64,000 bases of DNA. Origin: Dichetophora obliterata (Eukaryota; Arthropoda; Insecta; Diptera; Sciomyzidae). The first letter of the stretch is position 1, and each line of letters begins with the position of its first letter. This document shows positions 34,471-45,600 of this stretch, in pieces. Made by a program: the position numbers and the translations under genes. The stretch lies in NCBI GenBank assembly GCA_963920525.1, contig OY986438.1, forward strand, positions 191,462,962 through 191,526,961. Direction: 5' to 3'. Under the pieces are notes generated by a model. That model was not told the DNA's origin, ran no database searches, and worked only from the letters and a program-made list of their open reading frames with translations.

Positions 34471-34489
34471 ACTTTTTTCTCGGTGTATA

Positions 34490-35797
34490 TAAATAGGCGA
34501 AGGGAAAGTAGTTCAGTATCATTTTCTCATGTGTTTCTTAACCGATTTTGATGATTTTTTTTAAAAATGAACCAGAGTAGAGAGAAAGAGTGCACCGTTT
34601 AAGTAACTTTTTGCATTTTTTCGTTAATTTTTTTTTTGCACTGTGGTATGTATTTGGTTATATTGCTTAAGAATGAGGGAATGGCAAATTTTTATGAAAA
34701 ACTTTTGTTTTAGATATTAATTCTGTACCGAATCAATAGATAATGTATGCGATAAGGTCGAATCTCGACCACTGGCAAACTCTAGTATATTTAATTTAGT
34801 GACAACGAGGCAATGGATACCATCCGGCTGCCGAATATTCGGCCATCCGTCGGATATCCGGTATCCGGCCAAATCACTATCCATTGCATCTCTAAACTGT
34901 ATTCGCTTGGGTGCAAAGGTACAGTCTTGTTAAATTCAAAATAAATACCTTTTGCTCTTGGGACTCCCCCAAGGTTCACTCCACTTAGAACAGGAATTGC
35001 AGCTGACTCTGCTGCTGCTAAGTCGTCACAATTTTTTGTCGCAATTTTTTACTGCTGCAAAGGTTCAGTCTTATTAATTAAAAAAAAAAAAATACCTTTT
35101 GCGCTTGGGACTCCCACAAGGTTCGCTCCACTTAGAACCGCAACTACAGCTGAGTTTGCTGCTGCAGCTTTAACTGCTGCTGCTGAGTCTCTCGAACCGT
35201 TTTGTGACGAATAAAAATCGCAACTTTTTACTGCTGCAAATGTACAGTCTAATTAAATACCTTTTACCTTTGGAATCGCAGCTGAGTCTGTTTCTTTTTT
35301 TTAATGACATATTCCTTATATGTGTGGTTGTTTGTAAATAAGAAAACGTACTAGCAAGTCTGCTTAATTGAATATTTATTAACTCTAACTATTTGCATTA
35401 AATTACACACGTCGAATCGCGGCGGGCTCACAACAACTACTAACTTTTAATAATTTGACTTATGGTAACATGACTCGGTTCATGCCTTCATAACGCATTG
35501 AAAATGTAGTGTAGCGCACAATACACAGTAACCGCGGCACACTAGTTAGAACAAACAACGCGAATTTATTCACGTCCATTGCAATACTTTATCATACAAC
35601 GTCGGCGATTATTCTTTTAATTGGCCCGTCTTATTTGGTTCCAGTTCCTTATATTTTTCCAAAAGGGATTGGTACGCTTTATCTTTTAAAATCCTGTTTT
35701 TATAACATTCTTTATCTTTCACGTTTCTGGATTACTTCTGTAAAGTTCAAAGAACTCCTTCCAAAACACAGTTTGCGAAGCACCTGCCATTTTTATG
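34490..35797. repeat. Unassigned region with a degenerate 150-160 base tandem repeat
   Basis: Between element A and the Tigger. At 34,910-35,290 a unit containing AAATACCTTTTGC, TTGGGACTCCC, CAAGGTTC and CTCCACTTAGAAC, then CTGCTGCTGC, is present about 2.5 times with spacing near 150-160 bases. The rest, including 35,300-35,797, shows no gene or element boundary. Confidence 0.45.
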
Positions 35798-35799
35798 TA

Positions 35800-38527
35800 C
35801 ACCAATACCTCGCTTTGCGACGATAATTGGTTCCAAAAAAATTCGTCGCAAGCAAAACGTCACAATTCGAAAAAACTTTTTGTATGGAATTGCACTGAAA
35901 TATTAAAGATACGTTCCAATTCTAAATCTAATCGATTATTTTACCAGAAACAAAGTAATTTTTAGTTTTTTATAAATTTATTTAATATTATAAAAAATTA
36001 AGACTTAAAAAATTAAAGGAATTATTAAAAATAAAATAAAAATTAACATATTTCAATAGTTTTTTTTTATTAAAAAAAAACAAATTCATTAAAATTAAAA
36101 AACATAGCAATTCAAACAAAAAAAAATTCATTAAAACTAAAAAAAAATTGAAAATTCAGATTTAATGATTATGAAGAATCAGAATCTAGCGTTATTGAAG
36201 ATTCTGTATCGGATGATGCAGCAGTTGTTGGATGTGTAGATGTAGATGGTAATGGCTGCAAATATTTTTCCAAAGTTTGCTGGAACATTTTCTTTTTTTG
36301 TTGCAAGTAAATCTCCTTGTAGGAACTTACGCAATCAGTTAAGGATCGTGCCACTTTTGAACTTCTTTCTTCCTCAGGGTCATTTTGTATAAAAATAGAA
36401 GCTGCTTCGTCAAGTAGGGCCATAGCTTTGCTAATTTGTTTTGATGTTAGAATTTTTCAGGAGTTTCAATTAAATTTTCTGTTGGATTCTCTTTATAGGC
36501 TAATTCAATATCCAAATCTATTAAATCACTATTGCTGATATCTTCATTCTGTGCTGTAATAATCTCTTTCACACCATCTTCGTCCATTCCCTCAAATTCA
36601 TTTTCCTTTGCCAGATTTACAATTTCAGTACAAACTGCAGATGTGTCAACAAGATCTGCAATATGACTAGAGTCAAGGTTTTTATGAACACATTCTGGCC
36701 ATATTTTCCGCCATACACCATTCATACAAGAGGGTGTAACTTCATTCCACGATTCTGAAATGTTGTTGATTGCATCCAGTACATTAAATGTTTTCCAAAA
36801 TTCTGGAATAGTAGTGCTATTTTTTTCAGAATCATCAATAGCGATGATTAGCTGTTTGAATGTTCTTCTAAGATAGTAACTTTTAAACACTGAAATTACC
36901 CCTTGATCCATTGGTTGGATGAGTGAAGTGGTGTTTGGTGGCATAAATAAAAATTTCAGATTGTCTGACAAATCATCAATGTAAATAGGATGACTGGGGG
37001 CATTATAAACGATGATCAAAGCCTTAAACTCCAAGTTTTCTTTAGAGCAATAGGATTTTATTTCAGGAATAGCACATTCACAAATCCAGTTTTTAAACAT
37101 TTCAGACGTCATCCACGCTTTTTTGTTTGATCGCCAATGTACGGGTAGATTTTTTTTATTAACGCCTTTCATTGCTCTAGGATTTTCTGCAGTATGAATA
37201 AGAAATGGTTTGAATTTGAAATCTCCTTCAGCGTTTCCGCCCAGCAGAAGAGTGAGCCTATTTTTGATTGGCTTACGTCCTGGAACAGAATTTTCTGCTT
37301 TAGAAATATAACTTCTGCTCGGGAGCCTTTTCCAAAACAATCCCGTCTCATCAACGTTGAAAACTTGCTGAGAAGTAAGTCCTTCGCTATGGATAATGGC
37401 TTTTAAAACATCTGGAATTTTGCAGCTGCAACACTGTCTGCACTAGCTGCTTCACCTTTTAGTTTTACATTATGAAGGTTGTACCGTGCTTTAAATCTTT
37501 CAAACCAGCCTTGACTCGCTAAAAACTTTGGTTGCCTTTCATCAGCGATGCTGTGTTCCAAATTATTAGAGCATGATTTTTTTTCAATATCTTCATACAA
37601 TTTTTTAGCTTTTTCTTGAATTATGCTCTTAGTTAGTGGAACTTGGTCATGGTTTTGTTTTTCAATCCATATAGAAAGTAAGGATTCCATTTTCACTAAC
37701 AGAAAGTCTCTTGCGCGTGTTATTTTTTTCGCATCTGAGACAGAAGCAGCTGCTGCGATTTCTTTAATTTTACTGCCGTCACGATCTCTTATTGTTTTTA
37801 CGGTTGATTCTGCTAGTCCAAGTGCTTTAGCTATATTAACAGGTCGCTCTCCTGCTTCAAAACGCCTTAAAATGTTTAATTTAGTTTCCAGCGTTATTGC
37901 CTTTCTCGGTTTCTTTTTTTCAACTTTTCCACTCATGATTACTATCCTACCGAATAAAAAAATTAAGATGACCAGTTGAAGCTACAAAAAATAATTTCAA
38001 CTTACGCCAAAATAAAAAATTAGCTTATGTTATAAATTTTATTTTTCACTACCTACAAAAATAACACTTGTCGTTTCGAGAACTTTCATCAAACTGAAAA
38101 CAAAACGTAAATTTCTCAATTTGAATTGTTAACGAACATCAAAATATGGGATTCCCCTTTTTATAACCGTTCATTGTGCGAAGGAAACCAATTCTTTCAT
38201 TTTTAGTGGTTCCACGAAACGTTTCGCCATTTTCGAACATCAACCATATCGAACTCATACCGCTCTCGACATAGATATCAAACGTTTTTTGTATGTATGT
38301 ACATACATACATACATGTTAGTGTGACTAACAACAAACAAAACGAAATGTATTGAACCATTGGTTCTTTGTTGGTATTTTTTTTCCAAAAGTTCCGTTAA
38401 GCGTCGTTTTTCTTTATACGTCGCAATGTGAAATTTTTTACGTCGCAAGCTGAAATGATGCAAAATTTTTTTTTCGACGCAATGCGAAATGTCGCAAAAT
38501 GAAACGTCGCAAAGCGAGGTATTGGTG
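35800..38527 (-). mobile_element. Tigger (pogo group, Tc1/mariner superfamily) transposon
   Basis: Complete element of 2,728 bases. Perfect inverted ends CACCAATACCTCGCTTTGCG (left, 35,800) and its complement (right, ending 38,527) are flanked by TA on both sides (35,798-35,799 and 38,528-38,529), the Tc1/mariner target duplication. Further GTCGCAA-type repeats lie inside both ends. The transposase gene is on minus. Confidence 0.9.
36169..37936 (-). pseudogene. Tigger transposase (TIGD-like), frameshifted, second Asp changed
   Basis: CENPB-type transposase. The N-terminal frame (37,403-37,936) has a helix-turn-helix (KLNILRRFEAGERPVNIAKA, LGLAESTVKTIRDRDGSKIK) and a second CENPB-like domain ending RFKARYNLHNVKLKGE. 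A frameshift near 37,425 leads to the catalytic part (36,447-37,340 plus upstream bases), with the first Asp in VFNVDETGLFWKRLP and the third in SLIQPMDQGVI. The position of the second Asp, normally DNAPSHP, reads YNAPSHP, so the DDD triad is broken as well. The C-terminus continues in another frame at 36,169-36,423 (acidic and Ser/Thr-rich). Non-functional, though the ends are intact. Confidence 0.85.
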
Positions 38528-38919
38528 TATATGGGTATTTCCTGCGTTGCGGACGCACGTTTTTTTTCCCCCTATTTTAGTTTTCTTAAAAAGTTGAAAT
38601 ATTTTGAAGACTATGTCCATATTAATAAATGTTTGGACAGTACTATAATGTGCTTTCATTGAAATTATACTTAAAATGTTGTATTGACAATTATGACTAA
38701 TAGGTATTTGAAGTGTCCATGAAAATTTTTAAAATTTAGCGAAATTTCTTATGTGATCAAAAAAATTTTTTTTTTATAAAGAAGCTATGTTGGGGTTTTA
38801 TAAACAACTTACTTTACATTTAAAATACCTTTACCTTTTATGCTACTTCAATCTAAATGGGCGTTGTGTATGTACGTTGCGGACACACGTACACAGAGAA
38901 AACAAAATCAGCAAAAACT

Positions 38920-39490
38920 GCACGTTTATGCAGTTTTTCTGCACGTTTTGACCGGGATTTTGCACCCATCACGTTTGTGCAGCTTTTCTGCACTTACGTT
39001 TAGAAAATATAGATCTAGATGCGGCATGCAGGTTTCTTAGACGCTGATGTATCTTTAAGGTTTCACGATCTACGTTCAACTTTTCTGCATTTACGTTTAG
39101 AAATTGTAAATCTAGACGAAGCGTTCAGGTTTCTTAGACGTTGATGTAGCTTTAGGGTTTCTACATCTACGTTCAACTTTTCTGCATGTACGTTTAGAAA
39201 GTTTAAATCTAGACGAAGCGTGCAGGTTTCTTAGACGCTGATGTAGCTTTAGGGTTTCTACATCTACGTTCAACTTTTCTGCATGTACGTTTAGAAAGCT
39301 TAAATCTAGACGAAGCGTGCAGGTTTCTTAGACGCTGATGTAGCTTTAGGGTTTCTACATCTACGTTCAACTTTTCTGCATGTACGTTTAGAAAGTTTAA
39401 ATCTAGACGAAGCGTGCAGGTTTCTTAGACGCTGATGTAGCTTTATGGTTTCTACATCTACGTTCAACTTTTCTGCATTTACGTTGTTCT
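38920..39490. repeat. Left subterminal array of element B, 97-base tandem units
   Basis: GGTTTCTTAG occurs at 39,031, 39,128, 39,225, 39,322 and 39,419, an exact 97-base period. Each unit contains TTTTCTGCATGTACGTTTAG, TCTAGACGAAGCGTGCAG and GCTGATGTAGCTTTAGGG. The middle units are nearly identical, so the array is being homogenised. The first part (38,925-39,000) has related TGCACGTTT units. Confidence 0.85.
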
Positions 39491-40109
39491 AATCATTGTT
39501 CTGAAAAAGTTCGAATGAATTATTATTTTTCCGCCCAAGTATAGAAATTTCAAAACTGCTATGATTTCGATAAAGAATATAATTTTTTTATTTATAATGA
39601 TAAGAGTTAGTGAAAGTATTTGTTACAAAACTTATAATTTTATAATTTTTGTATCAGATGTAATTGTATAAAATGTAAAAGTAAATTTCAAGTGGTCAAC
39701 ACTGGTCATGCCACACGAACTTTGATAGCTTGTCTTACATATCTATCCTCGTTTTTTTCTTAATTTGTAGACTAGTGTTATTTGTTAGAGAATTATAAAT
39801 TTTGTATCTGATATAATAAATGAAATGAGAAAAGTAAATTCAATTATTTGTTACAAGATGTAAAATTTTTGTATTTTATATAATACAGATAGTGAAATGA
39901 TTAAATTTAATTAAATTATTTGTTACAATTTATAAATTTTTGTATCTGATATAGCTTTCCCGTTATTTATAACATATAAATTTATCGGCCCAGATATAAA
40001 TTCATTTCTATTTAAAAAGGACATTGGTTTTTTTGTACTATATTCTACTTCATAAGAATGAAGAGTAAGAGTGAAATTATAAAAGTAAATTAAATTATTT
40101 GTTATAAAT
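39490..40109. other. AT-rich spacer downstream of the element B transposase
   Basis: Contains loosely repeated blocks (TTGTTACAA..TATAAATTTTTGTATCTGATATA, seen about three to four times between 39,620 and 40,135). The block at 39,950-40,055 resembles the transposase 3' end at 40,125-40,230, indicating a local duplication of the gene's last codons. No separate gene seen. Confidence 0.45.
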
Positions 40110-42467
40110 TTATAAATTTTTGTATCTGATATAGCTTTTTCCGTTGTTTATTACATATATATTCATCGGCCTAGATGTGAATTCATTTATATTCAAAAAG
40201 GACATTGGTTCCTTTGTACAATATTCTACTTCATAAGATGCAAAGTGTTCAGAAAATCCCCTACATTCTAATTCACAACAAGCTACAAAAATGTCAATAT
40301 TTCGCAAAACAAAAAAAGATATTTTAACAATTCTAACTGAATTGTATTTGATGACTGCAAGATAATAGCCTTTTTTATACTTAATGTTGTTATATAGCAC
40401 AGTAGACGCTGTCAACATATTTTTCCAGTGTATATAACTAGGTTCGTTCAATATTTCAATATTTTGAGTAGAAAATTGAGATTCGAGAAAAGGTTTTGGA
40501 AAACCGGTAGAATATTTTAATAATATATTAGAAAATTTAAAGGAACTCTTGGTCGCAACAGATTTTTCAATGTTAAGACGGGATGTAACACAATTTGTGT
40601 ACGTTTTTATCTTTTTATGCTTAGCCTCGTACCTCATAGCCCACATTAGCTTTAATGGACCACATTTTTGAATCGCTGTGGGATAGTGTACCATAAAATG
40701 GTGCTTCGGCTTTAGATGCCCATATAAATTTTTGTAAACTTCATGATGCCTCAAGATTAAACCTCTTAACTTTTGAATATCTTTTTCGTTGAATTCATTT
40801 TTCATAATCATATCAATTAATTGTGAAAGCAAAATGATAAGCTGCCAAAATTTATTATTAACTGGAACTAAGTCGCCGATCATCAAAGGTAAATACATAG
40901 CAAAACAAATCATTTCACTTGCACTCATTTTTATATTACATTTTTTTAAATTATGGATACTAATATTTCGTGAGATATTGCAACTTTCTATTTCTCCGTA
41001 AGGAAATAAGCGCTTTCTATCATTGAGAGTCTTCAAACTTAAAATTTTGTCCCTTATTAATGAGTGCAGAACTTGTGATATATCATAGGTACACACACCT
41101 TCAAAAATGTCATGCATTATATCAAATGAAATGTTTTCCACTAAATGGAAAGAATCCAACGAATGAAAAATGCATTCTGTTTCTACACCGTTCAATTCGT
41201 TATCCTCATTTACATCTTTCAAATAATTTTCAATTGTTCGAGTGTTAATCTCAGTGCTACCTATTTTAGTATCGGCTTTACATTCTTTACAACACCTACA
41301 AAAACTTGTTGAATTGAAGGATTTAGTAAAACCTAAAATAGAATTAAGGCCAAGGTTGTCTCCTATCACTAAGCCCAAAACAAATCGTACTCTTTTTGAA
41401 TTAATAAAAATACCATTCTCTAAATCTTTAAGTTCATCACAAATTTTTTGTAAGCAAATTTTATTACCATAACGTTTTAAATAATTGGTAGGAATGAATG
41501 CAGCAGGAAATATGAAGTCTAATTTAGAATGAATATGAAACGGAAGACTCGGAAAACTATAATAGAATGCGCATATTGAATGTGTGTGTGAACCTAAGGG
41601 ATTGTTAACCTGTAGATCATCGCAAAACAAATTGTATGGAATTAAAATGTCAGAAGAGTTCTTGTTTTTTAAGTTTTTAAAGGTTTCGGCATTTATAAAA
41701 TTACTTATAGTTTTGCTTTCAGAAAGAGATTTCATACGATTTTCTGTTGCTTCCAAAACGCCTGGAAGCTCAAAAAAAGTTTTGAATTGAAATTTGATAG
41801 GCATTACTTCAATTGTTTTCATCTTGAGTCCTATTATAGGACAACCATTTACCACATGTTCTGTTAACTCATTATTTATTGGAATCGATGCTGAGGGTTG
41901 AAGCAAGTCCTCTGTTTCCATCATTTTTTTGTATTGATATTCGGTGGTATAGTTTTCAAATAGTGTTTCACAAAAAGTGGAAAGTTGCTTTATTTCAGGT
42001 GTTAAGGAACCTGCATTTTTTAAATATTTTGAAATACTCCTTAGAACCTCAGCAACGTTTTTTAATACATAATTAGCATCCTTTCTTGAAATTGAATTTT
42101 TTGCATATAAACTGGAGGAAAATTGGAAAATAATTTTTTTTAATTCATCCATCAATTTTTTATTTTCAGTTAACATTTCTCTTTGGGGGTACTGTACTGA
42201 TTGATTATCTGTACAAATTGGGAAATTAAAATGATTAATAGAATCTTTTGAGCAAAGTGTATTTTGTCTTTTGCTAAGTGGTTCAAATTGAGCATTGTGG
42301 CTTAATAAGTGACGTTTTAGGGAATAAAAATTAGAGAACAGCATATTGCAATTGCCTTCGACACATTTTTTTGTGTCAGATTCTTCTAAAAGGTGAGTAT
42401 ATTTTAAGTGATTCAAGTACAAGTTTGTACTTGTAAAAGTGTTGGAACATATATAACATGTATTCAT
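40110..42467 (-). CDS. Element B transposase, intact 785 codons, CACTA/TNP2-like
   Basis: Uninterrupted ORF from an ATG at 42,467. Two C2H2 fingers lie at the start: C4-C7-H20-H25 and C35-C40-H53-H57. After a helical region comes the probable catalytic part: VLGLVIGDNLGLNSILGF, a CRCCKECK cluster, then NISFDIMHDIFEGVCTYD and, near the C-terminus, LKPKHHFMVHYPTA with GPLKLMWAMRYEAKHK. The order (a D-containing strand before a Cys cluster, a D-x-MHD block, then an H-rich PK-H-HYP segment) resembles TNP2 plus DUF4218 of CACTA transposases, and CAC-starting ends agree. The superfamily is inferred. Lack of stops in 2.36 kb of AT-rich DNA suggests recent activity or selection. Homologous pieces are at 14.2-15.4 and 63.5-64.0 kb. 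Confidence 0.65.
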   Translation of the reverse strand: MNTCYICSNTFTSTNLYLNHLKYTHLLEESDTKKCVEGNCNMLFSNFYSLKRHLLSHNAQFEPLSKRQNTLCSKDSINHFNFPICTDNQSVQYPQREMLTENKKLMDELKKIIFQFSSSLYAKNSISRKDANYVLKNVAEVLRSISKYLKNAGSLTPEIKQLSTFCETLFENYTTEYQYKKMMETEDLLQPSASIPINNELTEHVVNGCPIIGLKMKTIEVMPIKFQFKTFFELPGVLEATENRMKSLSESKTISNFINAETFKNLKNKNSSDILIPYNLFCDDLQVNNPLGSHTHSICAFYYSFPSLPFHIHSKLDFIFPAAFIPTNYLKRYGNKICLQKICDELKDLENGIFINSKRVRFVLGLVIGDNLGLNSILGFTKSFNSTSFCRCCKECKADTKIGSTEINTRTIENYLKDVNEDNELNGVETECIFHSLDSFHLVENISFDIMHDIFEGVCTYDISQVLHSLIRDKILSLKTLNDRKRLFPYGEIESCNISRNISIHNLKKCNIKMSASEMICFAMYLPLMIGDLVPVNNKFWQLIILLSQLIDMIMKNEFNEKDIQKLRGLILRHHEVYKNLYGHLKPKHHFMVHYPTAIQKCGPLKLMWAMRYEAKHKKIKTYTNCVTSRLNIEKSVATKSSFKFSNILLKYSTGFPKPFLESQFSTQNIEILNEPSYIHWKNMLTASTVLYNNIKYKKGYYLAVIKYNSVRIVKISFFVLRNIDIFVACCELECRGFSEHFASYEVEYCTKEPMSFLNINEFTSRPMNIYVINNGKSYIRYKNL

Positions 42468-42652
42468 CTTGCAGGAAGTAATCTCATCAAAGACAAATCA
42501 TATTTATTTTTCAACAAAAAAAACGAAATCTTTCATCTTATAAACGACTAAATATGTCATTATGTGTACCTAGATAAGGCTTTACATTTAAAATTTATCA
42601 AATATTGTTACTTTCATATAATAAATAAGTATTTTAAAATGAATGATAATGA

Positions 42653-45600
42653 CTACTGATTGAAATTATTAAGGATTGCAGTTAATGCAGCCGATCTCGC
42701 ATCAAGAGGTGTATCTATTTCATATAAATATTTTTGGACAAATGTCCACGCTAGTAAGCAAGGGCTTGCATATTTCAAATTCAATACTTGATAAATTTTA
42801 AATGTTAAATCAAAAGCCTCAAGAAATGAAGGAAACTTAAAAAGAACCTTATCTAGGTACACATAATAATTTTTCTTAATAGTACCTTCTGCAATAAGAA
42901 AAGGTTGAAGGGTTGTCTTCAGTGCACAGCATTTATTCTGAAGCTCTTCCAATTTTAGATTTATATTGTTTATACAAACAATATCAACAACGAAAAAATC
43001 CTGCGCATCAATAATTGAGTGCTGCTTTCCTCCAATTCCTTTAGAGGGAATCACTGACGTCAGCAGTTTCACCAACGTTTGGTTAATGACGTCTGCAACA
43101 AAAAAGAAAAGACATTACAAAGATTTTTTAACAAGAGGGAAAACATTTTAACCTACCAGTATTTGCCGAATCAAGTGCTTCCTTCAACAAGAACTTGTTG
43201 TAGGTGCTTAATGATTTAGTCGAGTAAAAGTCTTTTATGGTAATCTGGAAATGTTGCCACCTTTCCATAAGCTTTTCTCCTTTGTTTGGGTGTAAAATGT
43301 TGAAATCTATGTTTATCTAAAAAATTTGCAAGTATAAAACAAAGCATAGCGACGTAGAAGTAAACAGTAACTTTTACCAAATCAGTCGCTCTCACATCTT
43401 TTAATAGCGGCCACTCATTAAGGAAAGCAAAGTTGTCCAGCTGTTTAATGTCCTTTTGCCTCAAGGCATACGTGCGTGCCCATCTGTCGCATTGATCAGT
43501 CCAATGTGAAAGTGGCCAATTTAATTCTTCCTTCAGTTTGTATAAAGAATCATCAATTTCGACAGAGTCTTTCCTCTCTGAACCGTTTTCCACACTTTCT
43601 GGCAAGTAATTCAATTTTCTGCGCTTAGCTGCAAAGCTTTGATATTTTGTATATAGTTTTCCAGAAGGAGCCTTTCCTAGCCTTCTAGGTATGTAGTAGA
43701 AGTCCTGAAATCACCAAAATAAAAGTATTCAATAAGGGTATTCTCACAGTCTTGCAAAACCCTTGTAAGGTGTAAGAATTGCAAAAGTTGCAGAATCTTG
43801 CAATCCGTGCAACAACACAACAACAAAATAACAGCTAAAAAATGTTTGCAATATACATGGGTGTCAGTGTTGCAGAAATTGCACGAATTGCAAACATTTT
43901 TTCAAGATTCTGCAACTTTTGCAATTCTTACAACTTGCAAGGGTTTTGCAAGACTGTGAGAATACCCCTAATATTAGTAAGTACTTGGTAGCAATTAATC
44001 AATAATTTACCGAAACTTTCTTTTCAGCAGGAAATAATTGTATTATCTGCGATAAAATTGAATTAAAGTCGTTGGGGTTTGGCTTCGCTTCATTTTCAAA
44101 TAGGCTTTCCAAAATTATTTGTATAAGTTTAAGACGTTTGGCTTCAGAAAGTCTACCATTTTCCAAATAATAGGATGTTATATTCTTGCCAGCATCGCTT
44201 TCCGACAACAACTTATTGAGTGACTAAAAAATTTTATTAATACATTAGGCTGTAATACATTTCAGCTACAAGAAAAAAATTGTATGTTTAATTTATGTAT
44301 TACTGTAAGGTGAAGGCTGCATGGAATTTTGTTTTTGATCAAAATTCTAAAGCAATTTTGGTGAAAAGTTGGCAATAGCCATTGTTTTTAATATGCATTT
44401 TAAATGTCTTTTGTTTATCAGTTAAACGCTATCGTTTGTCTACCAGTTACTTTTGTAACCTTGGTTCATTAGAATTCTAAGCGGTGTATCCATATGTAAC
44501 TTTTCGGAGCTATGCCATAGTGTACTGGAAACTTTAGACCGCGAATTTAATGACCAAATATACACTACCGAACTACTTACAGCAAACTTGTTAATCTGAG
44601 GACATTTCTTTAATACTTTTTAAAAACATTTTTTCAACAAAAAAGTTTGTTTCGTTTTGTTTAAAGTTGTAATAACTGGATCAGCTAGAAATTAATTTTA
44701 ATGTGAATGAAAAAACTAAAAGGTAATAAGAAACAATTTGACTTTATGAATAAAGAAATTGACCAGCTTCAGTGACAACATCATCCGTCTCTTCAGCAGT
44801 GAAAGCACCTGTCGGAATACACCAAGATACAGTGCCAACCTTGTCCAGCTGTCCTTTGTCCAGTTTTGATTTCATTTCTTTTTTAAGAGTGTTGAGGGAA
44901 TAACACAGGTGATTTATGTCTCTGCTATATGCCTGATGGCTTACGCCAGTATCAAGATATTGCAAGAAAGCTGCGCTATAGTTCCGCTTGCGTGCTCCGG
45001 CAAATACTACCTTATTGATGAGCATAGGTTGCGCTGTACCTGATCCACTTCCCATGTAAGCTGCAGCCATTTTTGTCACTCTAGTGAAAACAATAGGAGA
45101 AAACACTTTGTAGTCAGCCAAAACCAATGGAGTTTCTGGGTTCTCCCTTTTGCTTTTTTTGAATGCTTCCTCAATTGCCTTTCTGCTTTCCCACAAACTA
45201 TTTGTAGTTGTGCTCGCCAGAACTCCAAAGTCTTCACAGGCCGTACCAAACATTGCATGGAAAATAGTTTGACTTATTTGTTCAGCTCTCCCAAAACTTT
45301 TTTTATACCATCTGAACTTTGGTGCGTAATGAGTGTATCCACAGAAGCCTTTGAAGCTTGAAAAATCAAGTTGTAATGCCTCTGCAGGATATAACTTGTA
45401 CACCTTGTGGAAGAATAGCAGTGGATAATAGATTTTATTTGAACTACGAGACCCCATTATTAGTAACAAATCAGCTAGTTCGAAAAATAACGCTTTTCCT
45501 TCAGTGGCATTACGGAGAGCTTTCAAACAATCAACAATAGCGTCCACCATTGGCAAGAATTTTATTGAGTTTGTTAACGCATCAGCTATTTTGTCGGTAT

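Larger units (their letters stand above)
13445..34485 (-). mobile_element. Large CACTA/CMC-like DNA transposon, element A (21.0 kb)
   Basis: Left end at 13,445 (TATA then CACAGAGAAAAAAATC) and right end at 34,485 (minus-strand reading: TATA then CACCGAGAAAAAAG) form inverted termini, with TATA (or just TA) duplicated outside. Both ends are followed inwards by arrays built from a TTTGA/TCAAA motif (13.46-14.05 and 33.28-34.47 kb). Between them, in order from the left: a transposase gene lacking its core, a multi-exon second gene, a CR1 LINE, a virus-like capsid ORF pair and noncoding sequence. Two shorter relatives (B, C) in this window have the same order and orientation. CAC-starting ends and subterminal arrays resemble CACTA/CMC elements, so the superfamily is an inference. 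The far end could belong to a separate event, but its array matches the left one. Confidence 0.55.

Noticed and set aside
34791..34979. Short minus-strand ORF near GGATACCATCCGG repeats
   Set aside because: Too short, no motif, lies in a degenerate repeat.
38920..39490. Regular 97-base repeats, as in a CRISPR array
   Set aside because: The units are contiguous tandem copies with no unique spacers, in eukaryotic DNA beside a transposon end.
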